Both the position numbers and the translations under genes were made by a program. The notes under the pieces are model-generated. The model ran no database searches. It was given only the letters and a program-made list of their open reading frames with translations, and had not been told where the DNA came from. From Gordonia westfalica (GTDB lineage: Bacteria > Actinomycetota > Actinomycetes > Mycobacteriales > Mycobacteriaceae), in contig NZ_FNLM01000034.1 of the NCBI RefSeq assembly GCF_900105725.1, positions 3,844,001 through 3,908,000 of the forward strand: 64,000 nt of DNA, read 5' to 3'. This document shows, in pieces, positions 43,446-52,391 of the stretch (positions are counted from its first letter, which is position 1; every line of letters starts with the position of its first letter).

Positions 43446-44966
43446 GTGACCGAGATCGACGCCACCGAAGCCGCCCGATCAGCGAGCGATCCCGACACCC
43501 ACGTGCGCGATGTCATCATCATCGGAGCCGGTCTGTCCGGCATCGACTGCGCCTATCGCCTGCGCGAACAGAACCCGGACGCCGACTATCTGATCCTCGA
43601 ACGGCGCGCCCGGGTGGGCGGCACCTGGGATCTCTTCCGATATCCCGGAGTCCGTTCCGACAGCGACATCTACTCGCTCAGCTATCCGTTCGAACCCTGG
43701 CGCAAGCCGGGCGCGCTCGCCGAGGGTGACGACATCCGGAAGTACATCGAGCACACCGCGCACAAGTACGGCATCTCCGATCGGATCCGCTTCTCCCAGC
43801 ACGTGCTGACCGCGGACTGGGACTCCTCGACCGACACCTGGACGCTGAGCGTCGAGGTCGGCGGTGTCAGGGACGGTGGGGGCGAGGAAAAGCGCACCGA
43901 GACCTACCGCGCCAGGTTCCTCATCTTCGCGACCGGCTACTACGACTACGACCAGCCCTACACACCGCGATTCGCGGGCGCCGAGGACTTCACCGGACAG
44001 ATCGTCCATCCCCAGCACTGGCCGGAGGACCTCGACTACCGAGGCAAGCGCATCGTCGTCATCGGCAGCGGCGCGACCGCGGTCAGCCTCATCCCGAATC
44101 TCGCCGACGAGGCCGCGCACGTGACGATGCTGCAGCGCTCGCCGTCGTACATCTTCTCGTCGAAGCAGAAGGCGTACCTCGCACCGGCTCTGAAGAAGCT
44201 GCTGCCGCCGGGCGCCGCCCACCGTGCGATCCGGTTCCGCTATGCGACGCAGACCGCGGCGATCGTGCACATCACCCACAAGTTCCCGAAGCTCGGCCGA
44301 AAGCTGATCCGCGCCAACGTGGCCGCGAACCTGCCCGACGACTATCCGGTCGACGTCCACTTCAACCCGACCTACAACCCGTGGGACCAGCGCATGTGCC
44401 TGGTTCCCGACGCCGATCTGTTCAACGGCATCACCGAGGGATCGATCGAGATGGTCACCGACCACATCGACCGGTTCGACGAGACCGGGGTGCGCCTGAC
44501 CTCGGGACGGCACCTCGACGCCGACATCATCGTCACCGCCACCGGTCTGCAGTTACTCGGGTTCGGCGGCACGCGTCTGCGCGTCGACGGCGACGAGGTG
44601 AAGCCGCACGACCGCTTCGTCTTCAAGAGCCACCTGCTCGAGGACGTGCCCAATCTCGCGTGGTCGGTGGGTTACACGAACGCGTCGTGGACGCTGCGCG
44701 CGGACATGACGGCGCGGGCCGTCGCGGATCTGGTGAAGTACATGCGCGAGAACGGCTACACCCACGCCTACCCGCATCTCGGTTCGGAGCCGATGGCATC
44801 TCAACCGTTGTGGGATCTCAAGGCCGGATACGTCGAGCGGTCTCCCGACGCGTTGCCGAAGTCGGGCACCCACGGGCACTGGAAGGTGCGCCACAACTAC
44901 TACCGGGACGCGTTCGACCACCGCGTCGGCAAGATCGACGACTCGATGGTGTTCGGCCGGATCTGA
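43446..44966 (+). CDS. FAD-dependent Baeyer-Villiger-type monooxygenase
   Basis: 506 residues from GTG 43446, which has CAGGAGG five bases upstream; a longer frame at 43398 lacks support. FAD motif DVIIIGAGLSGIDCAYRLRE (~30-50), then RVGGTWDLFRYPGVRSDSDIYSLSYPF. The Baeyer-Villiger fingerprint reads FTGQIVHPQHWP (~185). The NADPH motif is IVVIGSGATAVSLIPNLA, and IIVTATGLQLLG comes later. It inserts oxygen next to a ketone or oxidises soft heteroatoms, using NADPH. Similar genes are numerous in mycolate actinobacteria, some acting as EtaA-like prodrug activators. Substrate unknown. Confidence 0.92.
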   Translation: MTEIDATEAARSASDPDTHVRDVIIIGAGLSGIDCAYRLREQNPDADYLILERRARVGGTWDLFRYPGVRSDSDIYSLSYPFEPWRKPGALAEGDDIRKYIEHTAHKYGISDRIRFSQHVLTADWDSSTDTWTLSVEVGGVRDGGGEEKRTETYRARFLIFATGYYDYDQPYTPRFAGAEDFTGQIVHPQHWPEDLDYRGKRIVVIGSGATAVSLIPNLADEAAHVTMLQRSPSYIFSSKQKAYLAPALKKLLPPGAAHRAIRFRYATQTAAIVHITHKFPKLGRKLIRANVAANLPDDYPVDVHFNPTYNPWDQRMCLVPDADLFNGITEGSIEMVTDHIDRFDETGVRLTSGRHLDADIIVTATGLQLLGFGGTRLRVDGDEVKPHDRFVFKSHLLEDVPNLAWSVGYTNASWTLRADMTARAVADLVKYMRENGYTHAYPHLGSEPMASQPLWDLKAGYVERSPDALPKSGTHGHWKVRHNYYRDAFDHRVGKIDDSMVFGRI

Positions 44967-45185
44967 CCCACGCCCGGTCGGCCCGAGCCGGTTTGTCGGC
45001 TCGTTGGATTCGCTGCGTTACGCGGTGTGGTCCGAACGATCTAGATTTCGCGGCAGATGTCCGATCTTCGCAGGTCAGGCCTTGCCCCGCGTCTGATCGT
45101 CGCCCGATACTCGAACTCGGCGAGCGGCCCGCCCGCCACGACCGCGTCCGGTGTCACCGGCGCGTCGGCAAGAGGAGTTCGCCCG

Positions 45186-46850
45186 ATGACCTATCCGCCC
45201 GGTCCCCCGACCTATCCCTCGACGCCGTTCGGTGCGATCCCTCCCCAGCCCCAGAACCGGCGGACCCTCACCCTCGTACTCGGCGCGATCGTCGTCGTCC
45301 TGGCCCTCGTGCTCGCCGCGGGGATCGTCTTCGTCGTGAAGGCGCGTAAGGGCGACATCTACGTTCCCGGTCTCACGCTCGCCGCCGTCAACGATCCCGG
45401 CATCGACCCGTTCACCGATCCGGTTCTCGTCGCCGGGGCGGGGAACCTGCCCGAGAACGTCGCGCTGACGGCCAGTGCCGGCGCCCCCGACATGGGTGGC
45501 CGCGCGGTCAACGGCACCGAACCGGGCCTCTACGCGACCGGTGACACCTCTGCCTGCGACACGGCGGCACTCAGCAACCGCCTCATGGCCGACCCGGCGA
45601 AGGCCGCTGCCTGGGCCGGCGTGTTCGGGATCGGCACCGCCGCCATCCCGCACTACCTCAACACCCTCACCCCGGTGGTCCTGACCGCCGACACCTGGGT
45701 CACCAACCACACGTACACGACGGGCCGGGCCGAACCGTTCCAGTCGGTCCTGCAGCGCGGCACATCGGTCTACGTCGACGCCGCGGGAGTTCCGCGCGCG
45801 ATGTGCTCCTGCGGAAATCCCCTCGCGCCGCCGGCCTCCGCTCCCCTCGGCGGCTACCGGCTCGAAGGTCAGCCGTGGCCCGACTATCACAGCCGCGAGG
45901 TCACCCGCATCGCCTACAACAACCAGAACGTCACCGCGGTCAACCGGACGACGATGATCGTCCCGGGCGCCCCCACGCCGGTCGCGACCACACCCGGGTC
46001 GTCGGTCCTGCAGCTGCTGAACTTCCTCAGCGGCGAGATCCTGTCGCAACCGTTGGGCGGTCTGCTCGACCTGTCGGGATTCCCACCGCTCTCCGAACCG
46101 TTGCCCACGCCCGCCGCCCTGAACACGCCCTTCGAGGCGGGCACCGATGACGACGCCGAACGCAACGGACTGATCGAGGCCGGCAACCCCGCGGCCGCGC
46201 CCGCCGTCGAGGAACGTGCTGCCGAGGACAACGGGCTGCCGGTCGGCGCACCCGCCTCCGACTCGTCATCCGAGGAGCCGTCCGAGCAGCCGTCCGGCGT
46301 ACCGGGTTCGGCGGAGGTGCCGGCATCGGGTTCGCCGTCCACCGCGCCCGATGCCGAGAATCCCGCCGCCCGGAGTGCACCGTCGGCGGCGTCCGTCCCG
46401 ACCTCGTTCAGCGGTGCCGGTGACATGATCGGCAGCTTCGTCTTCGACGACGCCGGTCTGTCGGTCAGCTGCTCCGTCCCTCCGGGCGCACTCTCCGGCT
46501 CCATCACACTCACGTGCACCGACGGTGTACCGCGCTCGGTGAGTTCGGCGGCCCTGCAGCGTGCGGGCGTCGTCGGCGCGACCGACGCGACGGGGGTCTG
46601 GACCCTGGCCCTGTCGACCCGGGCCGTCGCGGTCCGGTCCGCATCCTGGACCGTCGCCCAGCCCGAGATCCCGGGGTCGGCCCCGCCTGCGGAGACGTCG
46701 ACCGAAGAGGCGCCGCCGCCGGAGGAAACCCACACGGAGACCCCGACGACCACCGAGCCGACCACGAGCGAATACGTCCCGCCGCCGGAAGAACCCGCCC
46801 AGCCTTCCCAGTCGCCTGCGGAGGTGCCGTACTCATCCCCGGCCGCATGA
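45186..46850 (+). CDS. Single-span membrane protein with DUF6777-like extracellular domain and Pro/Glu tail
   Basis: 554 residues from ATG 45186, with AAGAGGAG upstream; an earlier frame at 45057 is improbable. A short Pro/Tyr-rich head (MTYPPGPPTYPSTPFGAIPPQPQNRR) is followed by one membrane span (~29-50). A globular extracellular domain (~55-250) begins GDIYVPGLTLAAVNDPGIDPFTDPVL, includes HYLNTLTPVVLTADTWVTNHTYTTGRAEPFQSVLQRGTSVYVD and a conserved CSCGNPL pair; I associate this pattern with the DUF6777 family. A second small Cys-containing domain (~425-500) and a long Pro/Glu/Thr tail follow. Surface-exposed; function unknown. Confidence 0.75.
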   Translation: MTYPPGPPTYPSTPFGAIPPQPQNRRTLTLVLGAIVVVLALVLAAGIVFVVKARKGDIYVPGLTLAAVNDPGIDPFTDPVLVAGAGNLPENVALTASAGAPDMGGRAVNGTEPGLYATGDTSACDTAALSNRLMADPAKAAAWAGVFGIGTAAIPHYLNTLTPVVLTADTWVTNHTYTTGRAEPFQSVLQRGTSVYVDAAGVPRAMCSCGNPLAPPASAPLGGYRLEGQPWPDYHSREVTRIAYNNQNVTAVNRTTMIVPGAPTPVATTPGSSVLQLLNFLSGEILSQPLGGLLDLSGFPPLSEPLPTPAALNTPFEAGTDDDAERNGLIEAGNPAAAPAVEERAAEDNGLPVGAPASDSSSEEPSEQPSGVPGSAEVPASGSPSTAPDAENPAARSAPSAASVPTSFSGAGDMIGSFVFDDAGLSVSCSVPPGALSGSITLTCTDGVPRSVSSAALQRAGVVGATDATGVWTLALSTRAVAVRSASWTVAQPEIPGSAPPAETSTEEAPPPEETHTETPTTTEPTTSEYVPPPEEPAQPSQSPAEVPYSSPAA

Positions 46851-47152
46851 GTTTGACATGCCTCTGACCTGCCATGATGCTGTCGGCACGGGGAAAACGG
46901 TCTGCTGAGTCAGCCGGTTCACCCAGGGCGGGGTACGGTTCGAGCAAGCGTTCCGTAAGAGGTCTGATCAACCGACCAACATTGTCACCCCGGTCACCTA
47001 ACCTGATCCCGAAGAGGTTCGCGGTCGGTCCGCGTCCGAGCCGGCACATCCGGGCCGCTCGTCCCCCACCGACACCGCCGCGACCCGACGCACGTTCCAC
47101 ACCCCGCCGCACCGAGTGCTCACGATCGCAGCGCACGAGAAAGGAAGTCGAC
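46851..47152. other. Gene-free interval
   Basis: 302 bases between the DUF6777-like gene and the next same-strand gene. No RNA gene or convincing reading frame is seen. The last 15 bases hold the ribosome site AAAGGAAG of the downstream gene. The middle (46960-47030) is somewhat AT-richer and is the likeliest place for its promoter. Confidence 0.5.
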
Positions 47153-48328
47153 ATGACACCCGACTTCACCGTGGACTCGAACATCGATGACGCCTGGCGC
47201 ACATTCCAGCTTCACGTCGGCGACCGCTTGGCCAACCTCACCCCCGGTTCGACACTCACCATTCAGCAGGACCCCTTGATCCCCGAAGGTCCTCACGGCA
47301 GACTGCGATTCACCCTCACCGGTTCGAACCGTCTGCGCTGCACGATCGAGGACACCGATCTGCACCCTACCGAGGAGTACTTCCTCGAGCATCTCGAGAT
47401 GCTCGACGCCCTCGGCTGGCGCCGGCTGCGCAACGGCACCCACATCTACGAGGTGGGTCGCCGCCGCGTCGACGAACTCGCCCACACCACGGTGGCGACG
47501 CTGCGTCAGATCTGGGAGGTCGTGCACCCGGCGTTCCTCGACCACTCGCCCGCGGCTCGCGCCGAACCGCAGATCGAGGTCGCGGTCCAGCCGTTCGACG
47601 GCGATCATCTGCGTGCACTTCTAGTCGGCTCCCTCGAGGACCTGACCGGCTGCCGGATCCAGACCGATGCCGACGGCGACATCGCGCTCCCGACCAAGCC
47701 CGTGTCGTCGTGGCTGAGCCCGCGTTCCGACGCGCCCCGCTTCGAGTTCTTCGCCCGCCTGGCCGGCGACATCCCCGACCGTCGACGCGCCGCCGACATC
47801 GTGGCTGCCCAGCCGACGATGGGTTCGGCGGTCCGCGTGCACCTGCTGCAGGACGAGGTGTTCGCGACCCTGACCGTCGAATGTGCGGTCTTCCATCCCC
47901 ACAACCTGAGCTCGGCGCTCGCCGAATGGTTCAGCTTCCTCGCCGACTGCGCCCCCAACGTCATCGAGCAGATCACGCAGACCGCGGCACCGGCTCGCGC
48001 CGAGACCGAGGAACGCCTCCCGGATGCACTGCAGACCCTGCTGGAACTCGATCCGGACGGCCGGTCGCTGAGCGCCCGCGAGGTCGCCAAGATCTGCCGG
48101 TACAACCAGGCCGACATCCTCTCGTTCATCCACACCTGCGAGGAGCAGTACCTCACGTGGAAGCGTTCGGCGGTCGACGCGACCGCGGCCGCCGATACCG
48201 CCGAAGCCGACGCCTGCCGCCATGAGGCCGACGCGTGGCGCGCGACGACGCACAATCTCCGGGCCGCGCTCCGGGTGGTCGTACTGTCCGACGACGACGT
48301 GGCCGATCGTCGCCCGTCAGCCAAGTAG
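47153..48328 (+). CDS. TY-Chap-like (type III chaperone/YbjN-fold) protein, first paralogue
   Basis: 391 residues; ATG 47153 has AAAGGAAG upstream. The N-terminal domain (~1-135) reads DDAWRTFQLHVGDRLANLTPGSTLTI ... GRLRFTLTGSNRLRCTIEDTDLHP ... LGWRRLRNGTHIYEVGRRRVDELAHTTVATLRQIWEVVHPAFLD. The same pattern opens the gene at 49417, so the two are paralogues. The middle domain (~155-290) has a second chaperone-like repeat (FEFFARLAGDIPD ... VECAVFHPHNLSSALAEWFSFLADC), and the C-terminus is helical. The fold resembles secretion-chaperone/YbjN domains common in actinobacteria; I assign it from pattern, not a search. Function unknown. Confidence 0.7.
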   Translation: MTPDFTVDSNIDDAWRTFQLHVGDRLANLTPGSTLTIQQDPLIPEGPHGRLRFTLTGSNRLRCTIEDTDLHPTEEYFLEHLEMLDALGWRRLRNGTHIYEVGRRRVDELAHTTVATLRQIWEVVHPAFLDHSPAARAEPQIEVAVQPFDGDHLRALLVGSLEDLTGCRIQTDADGDIALPTKPVSSWLSPRSDAPRFEFFARLAGDIPDRRRAADIVAAQPTMGSAVRVHLLQDEVFATLTVECAVFHPHNLSSALAEWFSFLADCAPNVIEQITQTAAPARAETEERLPDALQTLLELDPDGRSLSAREVAKICRYNQADILSFIHTCEEQYLTWKRSAVDATAAADTAEADACRHEADAWRATTHNLRAALRVVVLSDDDVADRRPSAK

Positions 48329-48478
48329 CCCCGATCGGGCCCCTGCTCCCCGCCCGCCGTTTCCGGTAGTCCACCCGAAGGATTTCGGTTCGGTACACGA
48401 GCGCATCGGTGGTGCGTGCGCTATATCGGAAGAGGGTCTCCCGCGGGCGACCCCGCCCGGCATCCATCGGAGCATCGC

Positions 48479-49321
48479 ATGACCCTCACCACCGAACGCA
48501 GCACGCTGACGTTCGCCTTCCCCGAATCGGGACCCGACGCCCGCCTGCACGTCGCGTTTCCGCGGACACTGCGCGCCACCGATCTCGCCAACCGGGCCGG
48601 ACTCACCGCCGACACCACCCTGCGGCTCGCGCAGGGTTCCCCGACCGGTGACGCCGACGCCGTCATCCCGATGTGGCAGTCGGAGGCCACGTGGATCGAT
48701 TTCTCGTCGCCCCATCAGCACCCGTTCCTGGTGATGATCGGCGTGGACGGGGTCAACGCGATCAGTGGGGAGAAGTTCACCGGAACGCCCGACTTCGAGT
48801 CGGACGACTACATCGAGGTGCCCACGCAGCAGACCCTGGCGTCGTACCGGACGGGCGCGGGCGATCACCGGCAGTTCGTCGCTCCGTCGACCCACTCGCG
48901 CCAGGGGCCCGATCCGCGCGGAACGCTCGTGCAACTGACGGTGATACCGATGCGAGCCGACGCCTGGGCGCGACGCCGGCGTCACACGTCGACCGCCGGC
49001 ACCTGTATCCTCTGCGACATCTCCCGGGCCGAGCGTGCGCGCGCCCAGCCGCGAACCGCGGTCCCCCGGATGATCGGTCCGCTCGAATCCGCCGACACGT
49101 GGCATCCGACCCTCATCGGGTCCGCCGCCGTCCGGATAGTCAACTCGCTGACCTGGGAATCGCTGACCGGCCGCACCCCCCGACACTCGCCGCTGACCTG
49201 TGCGGACTACATCGACCATCGACTTCCGTGGTATTCGACCTACGGCGAATCGACAAGAGGTGGAACGACAAGAGGTGGAACGACGAGGTCCTCGTCGTCC
49301 CCGGTGGATCTCACCCCGTAG
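48479..49321 (+). CDS. Hypothetical protein between two TY-Chap-like paralogues
   Basis: 280 residues from ATG 48479. No family is recognised. The N-terminal ~90 residues look like a beta domain (TERSTLTFAFPESGPDARLHVAFPRTLRATDLANRAGL). The central part holds WIDFSSPHQHPFLVMIGVDGVNAISGEKFTGTPDFESDDYIEVPTQQT, and CILCDISRAERARAQPRT gives a CxxC pair. No signal peptide or membrane span is seen, so it is cytosolic. The C-terminus has STRGGTTRGGTT from a 15-base DNA duplication. It is 150 bases after one TY-Chap-like gene and 95 before its paralogue, all on the same strand, so the three may work together. Confidence 0.65.
   Translation: MTLTTERSTLTFAFPESGPDARLHVAFPRTLRATDLANRAGLTADTTLRLAQGSPTGDADAVIPMWQSEATWIDFSSPHQHPFLVMIGVDGVNAISGEKFTGTPDFESDDYIEVPTQQTLASYRTGAGDHRQFVAPSTHSRQGPDPRGTLVQLTVIPMRADAWARRRRHTSTAGTCILCDISRAERARAQPRTAVPRMIGPLESADTWHPTLIGSAAVRIVNSLTWESLTGRTPRHSPLTCADYIDHRLPWYSTYGESTRGGTTRGGTTRSSSSPVDLTP
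49251..49284 (+). repeat. 15-base tandem duplication inside a coding region
   Basis: CGACAAGAGGTGGAA occurs at 49251-49265 and 49266-49280, followed by another CGAC. In frame it encodes a repeated TRGGT unit near the C-terminus of the hypothetical protein. The 15-base period keeps the reading frame. Confidence 0.8.
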
Positions 49322-49416
49322 AACTCACCCGGGTGTCAGGTAGGCGTCGTAATATTCGGGTTCCGCAGGTTTCCCGGCGGTTGCCCGGCACGACGATCGA
49401 TCCCCAAGGAGTGCGA

Positions 49417-50694
49417 ATGTCCCCCGATTTCGATGCCGTCGTCGAGGCGGCATGGCGGGACTTCGCCGACACCCTCGCGGGCCGCGTGCCCGAGCTGGCG
49501 CCAGGGCAGTCGCTGACGGTCGTCGAGGCGGCGGCCGGTGGCTGGCGCCGGCGGATGACGTTCGCCGTCGCCGACGCGGACCGGTTGCGCTGCACCATCT
49601 CCGCGGGTGACCTGACCTGGACCGACAAGGACCGCTGGATGCAGCAGGCCACCTACATCGTCGACCGGGGTTGGTGTCGTCTGGAGGGTCGTAGTGCGTT
49701 CTGTTACGAGGTCGACGAACACCATTTCGGCGAGCTGGCCCGCGCCGCGGTACGCGCCCTCCGCGAGGTGTGGGGAGTCATCCACCCGTCGTTCGTCAGC
49801 ATCAGCGACCCGTCGTACGCCCGGCACCACCTGACCTCGGGAACGGCCGACGTCGAGCCCACCGACGACGCCCCCGCCACCGACCGGCACGGTCGCGAGT
49901 TCGGGTCGCATGCGCTCGATCCGGAGACCACCAACGCCGACACCATCCGCTTCGCCTCGCTGGCCCGTCCGCTCGACGCACCGGCCGAGAACGGGGTCGT
50001 GCCGCAGTCCAAGGATCATCTCGTCGAACTGGTCCGCGCCGCGATGTCGGCGGCGGGCCGGCCGGTGGTGATCAGCCCCCGCAAGGCCATCTTCCTGCGG
50101 TCGTCGGGCACGTCGCTTCTCCGTCCCACACGGGATGCGCGTGCGCTGGAGATCGTGACGATCCTGAGCTCGGCGGTGCCACCGCCGTCGGTCCTGGGGA
50201 TGCTCGTCTCCGAGTTCTCTCCGCGCTGGCCCGAGATCGCGGTGGTCGTCCGCAACGGCCTGGTCTACGCGCAGCGGCGCCTCGACGTGGCGGTGTTCAG
50301 CCCCGCCAACCTCGACGCCGCTCTCCGCCGCTGGGACGAGTTCGCCGGCACCGCCCGTGCCGAGATGATCGCCCGGATCGAAGGTGACAAGAAGTCCACG
50401 CACCGGTGTCGCGGCGAACGACTCCCCGGCGCGTTGCTGGCACTGCTGCGCGTCAACCAGAAGCCCGGCAACAAGCTGTCGCCGACCACCGTCCTCCTCG
50501 CCTGCCGGCGCGATCCCGAGCGCGTTCACGAGTTCTTCGACATCTGCGCCGCCGAGATGCGCGAGTGGATGGACAACCTCGCCTCGGCGCGCAAGGCCGA
50601 GCTCGGTGACGACGAGATCGCGTTCTGCGAGGCGGAGCACCGCGCCTACGCGGAGGTGGCGCAGTTGCTCCTCAGCGCGATGGAGCTGACCTGA
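49417..50694 (+). CDS. TY-Chap-like protein, second paralogue
   Basis: 425 residues; ATG 49417 follows AAGGAG. Its start (EAAWRDFADTLAGRVPELAPGQSLTVVEA ... RRRMTFAVADADRLRCTISAGDLTWTDKDRWMQQATYIVDRGWCRLEGRSAFCYEVDEHHFGELARAAVRALREVWGVIHPSFV) parallels the protein at 47153 along its length. The middle has an acidic linker (TADVEPTDDAPATDRHG) absent from the paralogue. A second domain (KDHLVELVRAAMSAAGRPVVISPRKAIFLRSSG ... LDVAVFSPANLDAALRRWDEFAGTARAEMIARI) and a helical tail follow. It is probably a duplication of the first gene with divergence. Cytosolic, function unknown. Confidence 0.7.
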   Translation: MSPDFDAVVEAAWRDFADTLAGRVPELAPGQSLTVVEAAAGGWRRRMTFAVADADRLRCTISAGDLTWTDKDRWMQQATYIVDRGWCRLEGRSAFCYEVDEHHFGELARAAVRALREVWGVIHPSFVSISDPSYARHHLTSGTADVEPTDDAPATDRHGREFGSHALDPETTNADTIRFASLARPLDAPAENGVVPQSKDHLVELVRAAMSAAGRPVVISPRKAIFLRSSGTSLLRPTRDARALEIVTILSSAVPPPSVLGMLVSEFSPRWPEIAVVVRNGLVYAQRRLDVAVFSPANLDAALRRWDEFAGTARAEMIARIEGDKKSTHRCRGERLPGALLALLRVNQKPGNKLSPTTVLLACRRDPERVHEFFDICAAEMREWMDNLASARKAELGDDEIAFCEAEHRAYAEVAQLLLSAMELT

Positions 50695-50697
50695 CCC

Positions 50698-51242
50698 TCA
50701 GTCGGTGGACCCGTACGACAGGTGCACCACGCCGTTGTCGAAGGACTCCGTCTCCACCAGCGTGAGCGGCAGCTCGGCCAGGCCGTCGAACAGACGTGCG
50801 CCGCTGCCGAGGACCACCGGATAGACGAGAAGGTGCAGTTCGTCGATCAGCTTGTCCCGCAGGAGCGCTCGCACCAGCGTACCGCTACCGCTGACGTACA
50901 GGTCGTGGGAGTTCTTGAGCTCCCGGATCCTCTCGGCGTCGTAACCGCCGATGACCTCGGAGTTCTGCCAGCCCTTCGCCTCGTCGAGCGTGGCGGAGAC
51001 GACGTACTTGGTGGTGTCGTTGAAGAAGGGCGCACCCGGGTCGTCGTCGACCGTGCGGGTCGACCAGGCCGGTCCGAACATCTCGAACGTGTTGCGGCCC
51101 AGCAGAATTCCGTCACACGCATCGGTGATGCCACCCCCAGCACCTCGGCCATCCGGTCGGGGAACCCGTAGGGCATCGTGAAGGCGGGGTTCTCGTAACT
51201 GCCGTCGAGGGTGACGAATTCGTGGACGTGGATCTTTCCCAT
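50698..51242 (-). pseudogene. RibD/dihydrofolate-reductase-fold protein, one-base frameshift
   Basis: Two frames join into a 181-residue protein if one base is added. The first is MGKIHVHEFVTLDGSYENPAFTMPYGFPDRMAEVLG (ATG 51242, GGAAAGATC context). The second continues GGITDACDGILLGRNTFEMFGPAWSTRTVDDDPGAPFFNDTTKYVVSATLDEAKGWQNSEVI and ends with LHLLVYPVVLGSGARLFDGLAELPLTLVE, the signature of the RibD C-terminal domain family. The break lies at the CCCCC run 51134-51138; a sixth C restores the frame. It is otherwise intact. Members bind NADPH; substrates are mostly unknown. A consensus error is quite possible. Confidence 0.8.
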
Positions 51243-51420
51243 CGGAATGCTCCTGTGCTCGCGAGTGTGCGTTGTGGTCACGATGTCAGACCAGTCGCCC
51301 GTCCGGAACTCATCGGCGGCATGTGCCGATGCCCGGCGAAACGACGTACAGGCCGAAGCCGCCTCGATTAGGGTTCGGCCCAACGGGTGCGCAACGAGGC
51401 GCCCCTCCAGGAGGTTCTCG

Positions 51421-52380
51421 ATGGCCACCGTTCACACCGCAGCAGGCCCGGTCGATTCGGCCGACCTCGGCAAAGTGCTTGTGCACGAACATGTTTTCAT
51501 CGTCGGCGAGGAGTTCCGGCAGAACTACCAGGACGACTGGGACGAGGACGCGAAAGTCGCCGAGGCCGTCCACGACCTCGCCGAACTGAAGGAACTGGGG
51601 ATCGACACCATCCTCGATCCCACGGTCCTCGGGCTCGGCCGGTACATCCCGCGCATCCAGCGGATCGCCGAGCAGATCGACCTCAACATCGTCGTCGCGA
51701 CGGGGCTCTACACCTACAACGACATCCCGTTCCAGTTCCACTACGCGGGTCCCGGTCTGCTCTTCGACGTGCCCGAACCGCTGGTGGATCTGTTCACCAA
51801 GGACCTGACGGAGGGCATCGCCGACACCGGTGTACGCGCCGCATTCCTCAAGTGCGCCATCGAGGAGCAGGGACTGACGCCCGGCGTCGAACGGGTGATG
51901 CGAGCCGTCGGCCAGACCAGCGCGCAGACCGGCGCACCCATCACCGTGCACACCAACCCGCACACCCAGTCGGGTCTGGTGGCGCAGAAGGTGCTGGCCG
52001 AGGAGGGTGCCGATCTCACGAAGGTGGTCATCGGCCACTCCGGCGACAGCGTCGACCTCGACTACCTGATGAAGATCGCCGATGCCGGCTCCATCCTGGG
52101 CATGGACCGATTCGGTCTCGATCTGCTGCTGCCGTTCGACGACCGGGTGAACACGGTCGCCGAACTGTGCAAGCGCGGCTACGCCGACCGCATGGCCCTC
52201 GCCCACGACGCGTCGTGCTTCATCGACTGGTTCGATCACGAGGCGAAGAAGCAGGCGCTGCCCAAGTGGAACTATCGCCACATCAGCGATGACGTCCTGC
52301 CCGCGCTGCGCGAACGCGGCGTCAGCGACGCGGATATCACGACGATGCTCGTCAACGTTCCGCGTCGGTACTTCGAGTAG
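51421..52380 (+). CDS. Phosphotriesterase-like lactonase
   Basis: 319 residues; ATG 51421 has AGGAGG upstream. An amidohydrolase TIM barrel of the PTE/PLL family. The binuclear metal ligands are all visible: VLVHEHVF (two His at ~23-25), the bridging carbamylated Lys in AAFLKCAIEE (~143), TVHTNPH, VIGHSGDS, and the Asp in ALAHDASC (~262). PLL-type enzymes hydrolyse lactones, including acyl-homoserine lactones, and weakly phosphotriesters. It is monocistronic, convergent with a short-chain dehydrogenase gene 11 bases away. The physiological lactone is not evident. Confidence 0.9.
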   Translation: MATVHTAAGPVDSADLGKVLVHEHVFIVGEEFRQNYQDDWDEDAKVAEAVHDLAELKELGIDTILDPTVLGLGRYIPRIQRIAEQIDLNIVVATGLYTYNDIPFQFHYAGPGLLFDVPEPLVDLFTKDLTEGIADTGVRAAFLKCAIEEQGLTPGVERVMRAVGQTSAQTGAPITVHTNPHTQSGLVAQKVLAEEGADLTKVVIGHSGDSVDLDYLMKIADAGSILGMDRFGLDLLLPFDDRVNTVAELCKRGYADRMALAHDASCFIDWFDHEAKKQALPKWNYRHISDDVLPALRERGVSDADITTMLVNVPRRYFE

Positions 52381-52391
52381 CGGCCTGCAGG

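Noticed and set aside
46851..47152. Riboswitch or leader peptide in the 302-base gap
   Set aside because: No known aptamer core, no short frame with a ribosome site; only the downstream ribosome site is clear.
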